Origin: Agrypnia vestita
Taxonomy: Eukaryota > Arthropoda > Insecta > Trichoptera > Phryganeidae
NCBI GenBank assembly: GCA_016648135.1
Contig: JADDOH010000495.1
Location: 186,001-250,000 of the forward strand
Reading direction: 5' to 3'
Length of the DNA: 64,000 bases
Position numbers and translations under genes: made by a program. Below the pieces are notes generated by a model that was not told the origin of the DNA, searched no databases, and saw nothing but the letters and a program-made list of their open reading frames with translations. This document shows, in pieces, positions 10,525 through 20,489 of the stretch; within the stretch, counting starts at the first letter, position 1; each line of letters begins with the position of its first letter.

Positions 10525-11482
10525 TTAGGTCCTTACATATGAAATTGGCGTTTTGCCGTACTGGCAAATTTGATCTCAAATATCTTCTCTTTGGTTAGGA
10601 ATTCCAAATCCAAATTTATACAGCTATTTACTCATGTATTTGTGTTTTGAAAATTATAATTCATTTGTTTTTTCCTCAATTGTTTTTTTCTTTGCGTCAC
10701 TCAGTTTACAAAATGAAAAACTTGAAATATCGCGTTATTTACGAGTACGAGTTCCACCGTGGCACCAGTGCTGCAGAAACGGCTCGAAGGATTAATGATG
10801 TGTATGGCGACGGTGCCGCAAAAGAAAACACAGTGCGTTTTTGGTTCCAACGTTTTCGTTCTGGAAATTTCGACCTGCAGAACAAGCCCCGTGGACGGCC
10901 GGAGACCAAAGTTGATAATGAAGAATTGAAGGCTATTGTGGAAGCGGATCCATCGCAAACCACATCCGAGTTAGCTGCAGGCTGCGGTGTTAGTGATAAA
11001 ACTGTTTTAATCCACTTGAAGCAAATTTGTAAGGTGAAAAAGCTTGAAAGGTGGGTACCTCACGAATTGAGTGAAGCAAATCAACAAACGCACGTTGACT
11101 GCTGCGTTGCATTACTCAACCGGCACAATAATGAAGGGATTTTAAATCGAATCATTACCTGTGATGAAAAGTGGATCCTGTACGATAATCGGAAGCGCTC
11201 ATCGCAATGGCTGTTTGTCGCAATTTTTTTCGAAATTTGGATAACTTCTTGCAAAGGAAAAAATTCAACTCCGATGGGGCAGTCCAAACCGCCTCCAAAG
11301 ATTTTATTGATTCCCGTCCGAATGGTTTTTTTAGTAAAGGGATCGATGAACTACCTATGAGATGGCAAAAGTGCATAGATAGCAATGGTACATACTTTGA
11401 TTAAATAAATATATTATAATAAAAAAAAATCGGCTTTATGTTCCTCCCATACTAAACGCCAATTTCATATGTAAGGACCTAA
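10525..11482 (+). mobile_element. Mariner (cecropia-like), copy 1, internally deleted
   Basis: The ends are TTAGGTCCTTACATATGAAA and its inverted partner GGACCTAA at 11482. TA target duplications lie at 10523-10524 and 11483-11484. The inverted repeats run about 29 bp, through ATTGGCGTTT. The element is 958 bp, against about 1.29 kb for copy 3. It shares the TIRs and transposase of the copies at 16612-17724 and 17892-19179. Confidence 0.95.
10713..11402 (+). pseudogene. Mariner DD34D transposase, deleted copy 1
   Basis: The natural start is ATG 10713 (MKNLKYRVIYEYEF). The open frame extends upstream to 10647 only because of sequence in the 5' UTR. The N-terminal helix-turn-helix pair (GTSAAETARRIN, KENTVRFWFQRFRSG) and the linker (GRPETKVDNEEL, then WVPHELSEANQQ) are intact. 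The first catalytic Asp is present in ITCDEKWILYDN. After SSQWL at about 11213 the middle of the gene is missing, including the second and third Asp boxes (HDNARPH, SPDLAPTDYHFF). A filler of about a dozen bases repeats TCGCAAT from just upstream, suggesting a template-switch scar. The C-terminus then resumes out of frame (NLDNFLQRKKFNSDG to GTYFD, stop near 11402). The copy cannot make active transposase but keeps an intact DNA-binding domain, which could act as a repressor if expressed. Confidence 0.9.
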
Positions 11483-11491
11483 TATATCCAT
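11388..11491 (+). repeat. 104-bp duplicated block, copy a (mariner 3' end plus flank)
   Basis: It runs from GTACATACTTTG in the transposase C-terminus, through the 3' TIR, to the external flank TATCCAT. The block at 12032-12135 appears identical base for base. Since host flank beyond the TA is included, this is a DNA duplication and not a second transposition. Confidence 0.9.
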
Positions 11492-11732
11492 GTCAAAGCA
11501 CTTACTTTGCTTTAGTTTTCAGTATGTGTCATTTTTTCTAAGTGTACACAACAGATTTTTTAGCTTTATATATGTCGATTTACGTATCAACATAACAGCA
11601 TTTGGGGAGTTTTACGATGAGTTGCGTTAGAGATGTTACTTGATAATAACCCTTGTCAAATGGGAGATAAACAATTATTGGGAGTTGATCTTTTAATCAT
11701 TTCTAAATGCATATGTATACTGAGAATAATTC

Positions 11733-11945
11733 AAAAGCAAGGAAAATTGGTTAGTACCAATTAAAGCCAAGAGACGCAGAAAGACGTTCATTTGTGAACA
11801 GTTACTCCAACGGCAGAAACGAAAAACTTTTCATCATCCCACTGTCACTGGCGTTGAAAAGTGGATACACTGCGACAATTCCAAGCGTACAGAATCATGG
11901 GGTAAGCCTGGTCATGCATTAACATCGACGACAAATCCATGTTGA
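11733..11945 (+). pseudogene. Mauritiana-like mariner transposase relic
   Basis: Two overlapping frames give KIG, YQLKPRDAERR and then CEQLLQRQKRKTFHHPTV and TGVEKWIHCDNSKR, ending at WGKPGHALTSTTNP and a stop. This is the block around the first catalytic Asp of mauritiana-subfamily mariners (LKPRDVERR, CEQLLQRQKRKGFLH, IVTGDEKWI.YDNPKR, SW.KPG). It is distinct from the cecropia-like copies next door, which have ITCDEKWILYDN at this point. The catalytic Asp is Val here (GTT for GAT), there is one frameshift near 11780, and a stop interrupts the upstream WVP motif. No inverted repeats of its own remain. It sits between the two copies of the 104-bp block. Confidence 0.8.
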
Positions 11946-12030
11946 TGCATTTTTCGTAATCGATATAAGTTACTGTAATGACAGTTCAACGTTTACGTAA
12001 ATGTCGCATAAGTCCATAACTATTGAGATT
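11937..12030 (+). repeat. Partial TA-MITE remnant
   Basis: GTAATCGATATAAGTTACTG and the following TAATGACAG match the centre of the palindromic MITE at 60.8-61.3 kb (ATCGATATAATTTACTGTAA). CATAACTATTGAGATTAG resembles the ATATCAATAGTTATGGAG arm. It is wedged between the mauritiana relic and the duplicated mariner end. Confidence 0.5.
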
Positions 12031-12031
12031 A

Positions 12032-12135
12032 GTACATACTTTGATTAAATAAATATATTATAATAAAAAAAAATCGGCTTTATGTTCCTCCCATACTAAA
12101 CGCCAATTTCATATGTAAGGACCTAATATATCCAT
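12032..12135 (+). repeat. 104-bp duplicated block, copy b (solo mariner 3' end)
   Basis: This is the duplicate of 11388-11491, including the 3' TIR ending at 12126, the TA and the flank TATCCAT. No 5' TIR or transposase body precedes it. Confidence 0.9.
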
Positions 12136-13140
12136 AGTCAAAAACAGAAAATAAATATAAGGGAGTTGAATAAGTAATTAGAAACTTTAGTGCAAACAAA
12201 TAAAAAAGGTAACTATTTGCAAAATTATTTGGTCATTTATAATATTTAATTTACTATTAACGCTTTACTTAGTTTTGAATCTTTTTATTACCTAATTCTA
12301 ATCCAATGTTATTAGTATGTAAAAAATTTAAACTCTTGTTAATAGGTGTCAAAATAATGGTTCGTTCTCAAAAGATGATTACGTATATTTATTACTATTT
12401 AAATAGTAAGAATGGTTCTTCCCCGTTTTTTATCAAATATCATCCTTATATTATTTTCTTTTCTTTATTAATTTTTGGTATATTTAACATTAAATATATG
12501 ATTCTTTAATTAATTTTTGTGAAGAAAACTGGTGGCATAGAACTTGGGGAAACATGTTGATTATTCAATAAGTAATCGTTTACACAATGTGATTTCTCTT
12601 TATTATAAATAAATATATGTTTTATGTAATTGATGGAATCGGATTTAACTTTGTAGAGATTCATGATGATCTTCAAAATAAATGGAATACAACTATGTTT
12701 TTACTCTACTTGAGTTTAATTATATATTATACCTACTACTCGAGTTTAGATAGTGACGGAACTCATCGACACGGGAAGCAATAAACAAAATGCATTGAAA
12801 TATAAAAAATATAACTTAGATGGAAATAAATACAAGTCAAAAACTGTCTGTACTTTTCTATCTAATTTATTTACATAAAGGTTGAGGTTCAACCTGCATA
12901 TCATTTTTCTACATAATCAACTCTCTTATCAATTCACTTGGCCCAGTCACTTACAGGATTGCGTATTCCTTTCAAGAAGAAGGTTTTCGGTTTACACCGC
13001 TTCTTATACATCCTAGTCTGTGGAAGTCCGCACACACATAGACATTTGATAGACAGAATCATGACTGCTGTTTAAAGAAGGCGCTACCACGCCTACGGTA
13101 ACTCACTCGATAAGAAATTCATCAGTATCTACTTCACAAC
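12136..13140. other. AT-rich, one hammerhead-like half
   Basis: At 12535-12585, GGGGAAACATGTTGATTATT and the following CAATAAGTAATCG...TTTACACAATGTG match the 3' half and tail of the hammerhead-like element at 21.6 kb. The CTGATGA box has decayed to CTGGTGG. The rest shows nothing recognisable. Confidence 0.4.
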
Positions 13141-13164
13141 GATGCGTTGCAATAATTCAAAACT

Positions 13165-13242
13165 CAAGAATAATTTAAAAGATTACGCGGGCTATCAGTT
13201 ATCAATGACGCCCCGCGTAATATTTTGAATTATTCTGACGTT
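13165..13242. repeat. Imperfect hairpin, GATTACGCGGG type
   Basis: AATAATTTAAAAGATTACGC, then GGG, is followed after a short loop by CCCCGCGTAATATTTTGAAT and TATTC, its inverted partner with small gaps. Arms are about 28 bp. Probably a small MITE. Confidence 0.6.
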
Positions 13243-13280
13243 TCAAGTTTCAAAATAACCTACGGATTCGTGCAACCAGA

Positions 13281-13849
13281 TCCCAATTTTAATAATTTCG
13301 TTGTCTGTCCATCCGTCTGTCTGTCTGTCCCCGTATCTTCGTGTAACGTCCGTAATTTCTTTCAAATTTACGGCTAAAAAACGAAATTTAACGGCCGGAG
13401 ATGGGGCTTGAACCCCTGGCCAGCGAATCCTAAGGCGGAAATGATAGTGATGTTGATGTAAATATAGAAATTAGCAAAGACGCAAACCACGTGTACTTAT
13501 AGAATAAGATTATTGGGCGCACAATATATTTTCTTTAGGCACACTGGCTTTATAAAAAAAATTCCCGAACTTAATTTTTGATTTTATTTTGATGTCTATT
13601 ATATGTATAATATTAATTATTTAATTATGTTGTCGCTATAGTAATATTGTCTACAAGGGCCGGTTTAACGCACAATCGTAAGGACTTAAAATAGTATCAT
13701 TAACTACCGACAGGGGAAATGTAAAAAAATTCAAATATTTTGATAAAGGTCGTTATTACCTGTCTACTATTTCATGGTGTCGGCTTTAAATAATTAATTA
13801 TTTATTCTTTAGGAACCGGCATGTGTCATTTTTGACGGGTTACAACTAG
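13281..13849 (+). mobile_element. Non-autonomous Helitron copy H2
   Basis: It starts A|TCCCAATTTTAATAATTTCG and proceeds through the TCTG/TCCG-rich segment, ACGTCCGTAATTTC and GGAGATGGGGCTTGAACCCC, a tRNA B-box-like T-arm. The 3' part shares with H3 the GGTCGTTATTACC and TTCATGGTGTCGGCT blocks and the hairpin TGTCATTTTTGACG, then GGTTACAACTAG. The base after CTAG is G, not the usual T, a slight departure. Length 569 bp, no coding. Confidence 0.75.
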
Positions 13850-14774
13850 GAAAGGTATTAATTATTGCAATTAAACGATAATTTTTCTCACGAATTTGCA
13901 ATATATAGAAAATGCGGGTTTTTACAACAAACGAAAGACACCTAATTTCTTACCTTCACAAAATCACTTCTCAATATGTCAAATAAACACTAAAAACTAC
14001 GTAGTGATATCACATGGTGCAAAATAATCATCGATAAAAATATATATTATAATAATATATTTCCACGGGGTTATCAATGTCTCCCCAAAAAAAAAAATCA
14101 CCCCGGTTGACAGTAATACAACAAATGAATTCATTATCCGTAATCCGTATAGACAAATCAGAGACCCTTACATGTCACCAATATATCTACCACCAAGTAT
14201 TTCACCTACATATTCGTAACCATCAATCAAAATCTGTTTCGTCTGACGGAAATTAGCAAATAAAATTTATTATCCCATCGATCAAATTAATGAGTCGTAA
14301 GCCAGGTATAATCGGGCCACGATATTCAAGTAGAAAAGTGTTGTTGGAGTTGCAGTAGTCCCACGAGTTAAGCATGTATTCACTAGGGGACAAATTGTCC
14401 CTCAACAGCACGCGCGGCATAGAGTCTACGTGACGTTGCAACGTCGTGCACTGTTCCACGACGTCGCGCACAACATAGCCAGGCATTTCTACGTGTCGTG
14501 GCAACGTTGCCATGCGCACGGTACCCGAGCGTACTCACTGCAACATTCCGCGGAGCGTCAGTACCACGTGGTATGTTTACAAGTGAATACGCACGCGCTG
14601 TATCTGTCAAGATGACAATGCGGGGAAACGAAATCGTTCTTGAACTCATCGAGCTGTATCGATCGAAGATCGCATAGAATGTTCGTCCTTCTTTCTCTTT
14701 GCAGTAAATAATTTCGCATTCTCCTCTTTTTTCTCCTCTTACTTTTCGATAAACTCATTAACATAAACAGATAC

Positions 14775-15003
14775 GCGGCTGTCATCATAACCTCATAGGG
14801 CGATATATTTCCGCGACGTCTGGAAAACAATAATTATTTGCAAAAAGGACCTTGTTTTTAATAATATTCAATTTACTACAGTAAAACCTCGTTAATTTGA
14901 AATTGCGACCCAAAAAACATTTCGAATTGCGCGGAACCCCGTTTTCGCCAAATGAGATACCGCAGCTGTCATCCATAACCTCATCGGGTGACGTTTCCGC
15001 GAC
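14775..15003. repeat. Direct repeat pair (about 43 bp)
   Basis: GCGGCTGTCATCATAACCTC (14775) and GCAGCTGTCATCCATAACCT (14962) start two related blocks. Each continues to a TTTCCGCGAC box. Both lie in the CpG-rich TIR element; the pogo-like end falls between them. Confidence 0.7.
14879..14903 (+). repeat. Pogo/Tigger-type terminal repeat
   Basis: TA precedes CAGTAAAACCTCGTTAATTT, then GAAAT, which matches the CAGTA(A/G)AACCTCG...AATTCGAA terminal repeat of pogo/Tigger transposons. I found no facing partner nearby, so only one end is supported. Confidence 0.5.
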
Positions 15004-15129
15004 AAGATATGCGAGTCCCGGTGTGTACACGTCAAATGACCGCGTCATTGTCCCCGAAACATGAGCGTAGATGTTGATGCGACATGCCGAGCGGAATGTT
15101 TCGCGATTTGTCCCCTAGTGAATACATGG

Positions 15130-16390
15130 CTTTACAATTACGATTCGATGAATATATTTTGGTACGTGTGTTATGATAAAAAATATTTAAAAAGTGGTAG
15201 GCAACTCAATTAAAATAAATAATGTGCTTTAAAGAAAAATAAAACTAAAATAATACTTATCACAATTAATTATAATATATTTTTATATTTTCTTCAATTT
15301 GAATGTGTAATTAATTCTCATTGATTTTATTTTTTTATGTTTTTTGTTTGCATAAACCAAATTGATTGTTTTTAAACGTCTACTGGCTTCAAACAAACGC
15401 ACAATGCTAGCGCTGGTGAATCTTGTACCCAATTTCCGCTTTAAAAATAATAATCTGGTAGGTATACGAAACGTACTTTTTTGTTGTAAAAATGGTTTAA
15501 TAATTATTATTATCCATTACTGGCACACAACATACCTCGCGTAGTGTATATAACATAACCAACTGCTTCAGTAAACTGGCTTGATGGCTTCAGAAACGTT
15601 GTATTATTGTCTAGCGTGAAGCGATCATATAATGTCATCTCTTTCTCGCAAAGATAGCGCTCACACAAGAATTGACTTGAATCAGTATACGTAACATTCT
15701 TGAAGTGCCATGAGCAAAAATCGACCTGTAATAATATTACCCTCAGTTTGTTTGCTAACTTTACCTATACCCTAACGCTTAACATAACAAGTTCATTAAT
15801 TGTTCATCAAAATGTGATTTGTGTTATACATACCAAAGTATTAAATACTACTACAGTGTATGTATACTAACTAGCACACTACAGTGAACGTCGAATGCAT
15901 TCGTGTACTGTACAAAAAATATCAAAATAAGTATATTTAAGAAATATATATGATGTATTTCTTGATCAAAATGATAACCGCACATGGATTCAGCCATCCG
16001 TACGCAATAAAGACACGGTTTATGGAGAAGACGATATATGAATGAGCCAATTATTTGATTTCTTTCTGGAACGGTGGGCTCGCGGAGGAAAGGGATGGGC
16101 GAAACACTTGGCTGCCCAAATGCATCAGTGCTCTATGGTCTACGGCAAGGTTTTCTGGGGTGTTCAAAAACCCATTATCCTCCATTTTATTTACAATAAT
16201 GAAAATTTTAATTGAAAATTCCTTAAATTAATTCTTGTATTCTTCACCGGTTTGTTATTGACCTACGGAATATAATTCTTGGTGTTAATGAATGGATCAT
16301 AACATAAATGTTCCTATAATAAGTTTAATGATTATTTTGCCACACTAGCTAGACTTTGCAAGAAGTTCGCCATATAAAGACGAGCGTCTT
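15130..16390. other. No recognisable feature
   Basis: AT-rich, with no exon candidate. A 16050-16170 patch (CGCGGAGGAAAGGG, GGGCGAAACACTTGG) is GC-richer and might be a faint LINE remnant; not assigned. Confidence 0.4.
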
Positions 16391-16611
16391 GCAAAGTGAG
16401 AAAATTTCACAATATATTCTCATATCTTCTTTTGCGCGTTTTATCACATTTTTTTATGGAAAGATATCATATTAAAATTTATTAATCAGGTTCCATACAT
16501 TAAATAGGGATATCTTATGATATCACGATGTTTAAAAAATGAAGAAAATTGCTCCACTTTGTGGGAATTTTCTGACTGAATGGCCTTGTGAGATGCCTTT
16601 TTTCAATAATA

Positions 16612-17724
16612 TTAGGTCCTTACATATGAAATTGACGTTTTACCGTACTGGCAAATTTGATCTCAAATATCTTCTCTTTGGTTAGGAATTCCAAATCCAA
16701 ATTTTTACAGCTATTTACTCATGCATTTGTGTTTTGAAAATTATAATTCATTTGTTTTTTCCTCAATTGTTTTTTTCTTTGCGAGACTCAGTTTACAAAA
16801 TGAAAAACTTGAAATATCGCGTTATTTACGAGTACGAGTTCCACCGTGGCACCAGTGCTGCAGAAACGGCTCGAAGGATTAATGATGTGTATGGCGACGG
16901 TGCCGCAAAAGAAAACACAGTGCGTTTTTGGTTCCAACGTTTTCGTTCTGGAAATTTCGACCTGCAGAACAAGCCCCGTGGACGGCCGCAGACCAAAGTT
17001 GATAATGAAGAATTGAAGGCTATTGTGGAAGCGGATCCATCGCAAACCACATCCGAGTTAGCTGCAGGCTGCGGTGTTAGTGATAAAACTGTTTTAATCC
17101 ACTTGAAGCAAATTGGTAATGTGAAAAAGCTTGAAAGGTGGGTACCTCACGAATTGAGTGAAGCAAATCAACAAACGCGAGTTACTTGTGAGCGTTTGGT
17201 GGACTAGTGCTGGTGTCGTTCACTACAGCTTTCTTAAATCTGGCCAGACGATTACGGCAGATGTCTATTGTCAGCAACTGCAAACCATGATGGAAAAGCT
17301 AGCTGCTAAACAACCGAGGCTGGTTAATCGCTCTAGGCCACTGCTGCTTCATGATAACGCTAGACCACACACTGCACAACAGACGGCTACCAAATTAGAG
17401 GAGCTTCAATTGGAATGTCTAAGACATCCACCGTACTCTCCGGACCTTGCCCCAACAGATTACCATTTTTTTCGAAATTTGGATAACTTCTTGCAAAGGA
17501 AAAAATTCAACTCCGATGGGGCAGTCCAAACCGCCTTCAAAGATTTTATTGATTCCCTTCCGAATGGTTTTTTTAGTAAAGGGATCGATGAACTACCTAT
17601 GAGATGGCAAAAGTGCATAGATAGCAATGGTACATACTTTGATTAAATAAATATATTATAATAAAAAAAAATCGACTTTATGTTCCTCCCATACTAAACG
17701 TCAATTTCATATGTAAGGACCTAA
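16612..17724 (+). mobile_element. Mariner (cecropia-like), copy 2, internally deleted
   Basis: TA at 16610-16611 and 17725-17726 flank TTAGGTCCTTACATATGAAA and its inverted partner. Both TIRs share an ATTGACGTTT variant where copy 1 has ATTGGCGTTT. Length is 1113 bp. The mariner-free relative at 56.9 kb reads TTTTTCAATAACATTATGAA across this site, consistent with insertion at a TA. Confidence 0.95.
16800..17643 (+). pseudogene. Mariner DD34D transposase, deleted copy 2
   Basis: ATG 16800 opens the frame with an intact N-terminal DNA-binding region (TARRIN, VRFWFQRFRSG, GRPQTKVDNEEL). After ANQQTRV near 17178, about 173 bp present in copy 3 are missing, with GTT microhomology at the junction. 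That removes the first catalytic Asp (CDEKW). Because 173 is not a multiple of three, the frame shifts and stops at 17205-17207. Downstream, the other frame is intact from LLVSVWWTSAGVVHYSF through HDNARPHTAQ and SPDLAPTDYHFFR to GTYFD and TAA near 17645. Asp 2 and Asp 3 are separated by 34 residues, the DD34D spacing of mariners. The sequence resembles cecropia-subfamily transposases (YHFFRNLDNFLQ, RWQKCIDSNGTYFD). The copy is dead. Confidence 0.9.
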
Positions 17725-17726
17725 TA

Positions 17727-17889
17727 TTACAAAATAAACCATTATCCTAATCGTATTAAAATTATTGCAAAATCTGTCAGTTTGTTTACTTACAATTTAT
17801 GTATTTTTAAAACATCGTAGGTTTGGATACTTATTAAATGATTAAATAATTTAGTTTATGTCATTTTAATAAGATATTCGTTTTAAAAA
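17727..17889. other. Spacer between mariner copies 2 and 3
   Basis: This 163-bp AT-rich spacer resembles the 56.94-57.01 kb stretch in the related inverted-repeat element (TTATC, TATTAAAATTATT, TTTATGT). It is therefore element interior left between two separate mariner insertions. Confidence 0.5.
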
Positions 17890-17891
17890 TA

Positions 17892-19179
17892 TTAGGTCCT
17901 TACATATGAAATTGGCGTTTTGCCGTACTGGCAAATTTGATCTCAAATATCTTCTCTTTGGTTAGGAATTCCAAATACAAATTTATACAGCTATTTACTC
18001 ATATATTTGTGTTTTGAAAATTATAATTCATTTGTTTTTTCCTCAATTGTTTTTTTCTTTGCGTCACTCAGTTTACAAAATGAAAAACTTGAATTATCGC
18101 GTTATTTACGAGTACGAGTTCCACCGTGGCACCAGTGCTGCAGAAACGGCTCGAAGGATTAATGATGTGTATGGCGACGGTGCCGCAAAAGAAAACACAG
18201 TGCGTTTTTGGTTCCAACGTTTTCGTTCTGGAAATTTCGACCTGCAGAACAAGCCCCGTGGACGGCCGGAGACCAAAGTTGATAATGAAGAATTGAAGGG
18301 CTATTGTGGAAGCGGATCCATCGCAAACCACAATCCGAGTTAGCTGCAGGCTGCGGTGTTAGTGATAAAACTGTTTTAATCCACTTGAAGCAAATTGGTA
18401 AGGTGAAAAAGCTTGAAAGGTGGGTACCTCACGAATTGAGTGAAGCAAATCAACAAACGCGCGTTGACTGCTGCGTTGCATTACTCAACCGGCACAATAA
18501 TGAAGGGATTTTAAATCGAATCATTACCTGTGTTGAAAAGTGGATCCTGTACGATAATCGGAAGCGCTCATCGCAATGGCTGAACCCTGCCGAACCAGCC
18601 AAACCATGCCCCAAGCGAAAATTGACTCCAAAAAAGTTACTTGTGAGCGTTTGGTGGACTAGTGCTGGTGTCGTTCACTACAGCTTTCTTAAATCTGGCC
18701 AGACGATTACGGCAGATGTCTATTGTCAGCAACTGCAAACCACGATGGAAAAGCTAGCTGCTAAACAACCGAGGCTGGTTAATCGCTCTAGGCCACTGCT
18801 GCTTCATGATAACCCTAGACCACACACTGCACAACAGACGGCTACCAAATTAGAGGAGCTTCAATTGGAATGTCTAAGACATCCACCGTACTCTCCGGAC
18901 CTTGCCCCAACAGATTACCATTTTTTTTTTAAATTTGGATAACTTCTTGCAAAGGAAAAAATTCAACTCCGATGGGGCAGTCCAAACCGCCTTCAAAGAT
19001 TTTATTGATTCCCGTCCGAATGGTTTTTTTAGTAAAGAGATCGATGAACTACCTATGAGATGGCAAAAGTGCATAGATAGCAATGGTACATACTTTGATT
19101 AAATAAATATATTATAATAAAAAAAATCGGCTTTATGTTCCTCCCATACTAAACGTCAATTTCATATGTAAGGACCTAA
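17892..19179 (+). mobile_element. Mariner (cecropia-like), copy 3, full length
   Basis: At 1288 bp this is the longest of the three copies. TA target duplications are at 17890-17891 and 19180-19181, with TTAGGTCCTTACATATGAAA at the 5' end and ATTTCATATGTAAGGACCTA, then A, at the 3' end. It inserted within the same inverted-repeat element and in the same orientation as copy 2. Confidence 0.95.
18080..19100 (+). pseudogene. Mariner DD34D transposase, full-length but mutated copy 3
   Basis: The gene begins at ATG 18080 and shows all mariner blocks in order: the N-terminal helix-turn-helix region, WVPHELSEAN, the first catalytic box, LLVSVWWTSAGVVHYSF, LLLHDN.RPHTAQ, YSPDLAPTDYHFF and the C-terminal RWQKCIDSNGTYFD. 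Single-base insertions near 18299 and 18332 shift the frame in the linker. A lengthened T run near 18921 shifts it again and gives a stop. The first catalytic Asp is Val (CVEKW), and the second box reads HDNPRPH where copy 2 has HDNARPH. It is inactive by several independent lesions. A length of about 340 residues would be normal for the family. Confidence 0.9.
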
Positions 19180-19299
19180 TATATGAAACCTGATTAATAA
19201 ATTTTAATATGATATTTTTCTGTTCAAAAACGTGATAAAAAACGCAAGAGAAGATATGAGAAAAAATGTAAAATTTGCTGACTGATCGCCTTAACAAAT

Positions 19300-20020
19300 T
19301 TGTGCCTGATTTAAAAATCTGCATAAAATAAAGTGTTTTAATTATTTTAATAATAAAACTGCTGAAAAATAAGATCAAAATGCTAAAATAGCAGATTAAA
19401 AATATCTGATATTAATACCGCGTTATTACTAGGTTCACCAGGGGTACGTCTTTTTTATATAAAATTAAATATTAGTATTTAAATAATGCAAACATTATAC
19501 CTATACCAGACAATAAATCAATGTAATACAAAATTATATCATTAAAAATCTTATTTGATAAAAATCTTATCTAGATTGTGTTGATAAATATTGATTTGGC
19601 ACCGCAACCTACTATGACGGGAAACGACTTACTCATCATGTAAAAGGTGCTCCTTCAAAACTTTTTAATTTCAAAAAAATTTTGGGGCAATCTAATAAAT
19701 GTGATAATTAAAAAGTAAGTAAGAATAGGTAGATAAAATATTCTGAATACCGATACTGTATTAAAATGATTAAATAAAATATTTTCATACCATAATAACA
19801 GAATAACAGTTTAATATCTGAGTACAGGCAGGGTTACTTTGTTTGACCACATATTTAATTTAAGTTTTATAGTAAGTTATGAAGAAATGTTTCCAGACAA
19901 AAAAAATTATGTACAATTCGAATTTACACAAAATTAAACATTATTTTACACAAAAATTGAGTAATTATGTCACTATTTAATTTTTTTAGTGGAACAGACC
20001 CTCACCAGGTATTACTATAA
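19300..20020. other. No recognisable feature
   Basis: AT-rich spacer without shared repeats that I noticed. Confidence 0.5.
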
Positions 20021-20025
20021 AGTAC

Positions 20026-20105
20026 ACCGGTCGGTGGTTCGAGTCCTATTCCAGGACACCAGCAAATTAGTCCTATTTTCATAGCACAAGCGATCAGTTC
20101 CATTT
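20026..20105 (+). mobile_element. tRNA-derived SINE family B, fragment
   Basis: GGTTCGAGTCC (a polymerase III B box) is followed by CACCAGCAAATTAGTCCTAT and TTTCATAGCACAAGCG. This body is shared with the copies at 25.12-25.30 kb (plus) and 20.49-20.68 kb (minus). The A-box half is missing. Confidence 0.65.
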
Positions 20106-20254
20106 GAAAAGACCAGAATATAACTGTTTATATTATATTGAAAAATAAAGAAAAAAGTGGAAACAGATTGAAAACTTTTGTTTTTTTTAAATCTGGGAAT
20201 TCCCCCAATTATTGATGGACATTCTTTCCTGCAGATACAAATGGAGGTATTTTT

Positions 20255-20402
20255 GAACCGATCTAGATGGGCTGCAATTGGATTGGCGCGGCCGGAAGCG
20301 GCAGCGGCAGCGGCTCTCTGCTCGGCCGGCCGCGCCGTCATTGTCCGCGCTGCGCCGTGAAGCGTGCGCGGCTCCTGCACCCATAGCGTTCCGGGAAACA
20401 TT
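20255..20402. promoter_or_regulatory. CpG-rich block with two inverted CCAAT boxes
   Basis: The block is about 150 bp, strongly G+C-rich and full of CpG (GGCGCGGCCGGAAGCGGCAG, CGGCCGGCCGCGCCG). It begins with GCAATTGGATTGG, two ATTGG boxes. It stands out sharply in AT-rich DNA and sits between SINE B copies in opposite orientations. It may be a promoter or first exon, or GC-rich cargo of a repeat. No TATA box or downstream exon is visible. Confidence 0.3.
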
Positions 20403-20489
20403 GTACACGGATTTTTATGTATATATGCACGCTATTATTTGATAAAAGTGGATATAAAATATATTTTAGACTTTCATATATACGATCTT

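Larger units (their letters stand above)
14373..15128. mobile_element. CpG-rich element with 22-bp terminal inverted repeats
   Basis: Left end CATGTATTCACTAGGGGACA (14373) and right end TGTCCCCTAGTGAATACATG (to 15128) are near-perfect inverted repeats. The interior is unusually rich in CpG and short palindromes (TGACGTTGCAACGTCGTG, CCACGTGG). Flanks are TTAA on the left and TTTA on the right, so a degraded TTAA-type duplication is possible but unproven. The minus-frame ORFs inside (about 90 codons each) show no transposase motif. It is interrupted by a pogo-type end at 14879. Confidence 0.7.
16395..19290. mobile_element. Inverted-repeat element split by two mariner insertions
   Basis: The left arm 16395-16500 (TCTCATATCTTC, TTTATCACATTTTTTTATGG, ATCATATTAAAATTTATTAA) is the reverse complement of the right arm 19185-19285 (GAAACCTGATTAATAAATTT, TATGATATTTTT, AACGTGATAAAAAACGC, AGAAGATATGAG). 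Between the arms lie mariner copies 2 and 3. A relative without mariners is at 56.69-57.09 kb; it shares GAAGAAAATTGCTCCACTTT, then GTGGG, and the outer GATCGCCTTAA end. The exact outer ends are uncertain. Confidence 0.65.

Noticed and set aside
10647..11360. An intact 237-residue transposase gene
   Set aside because: The first 22 codons are 5' UTR, the middle of the gene is deleted, and the last part is out of frame.
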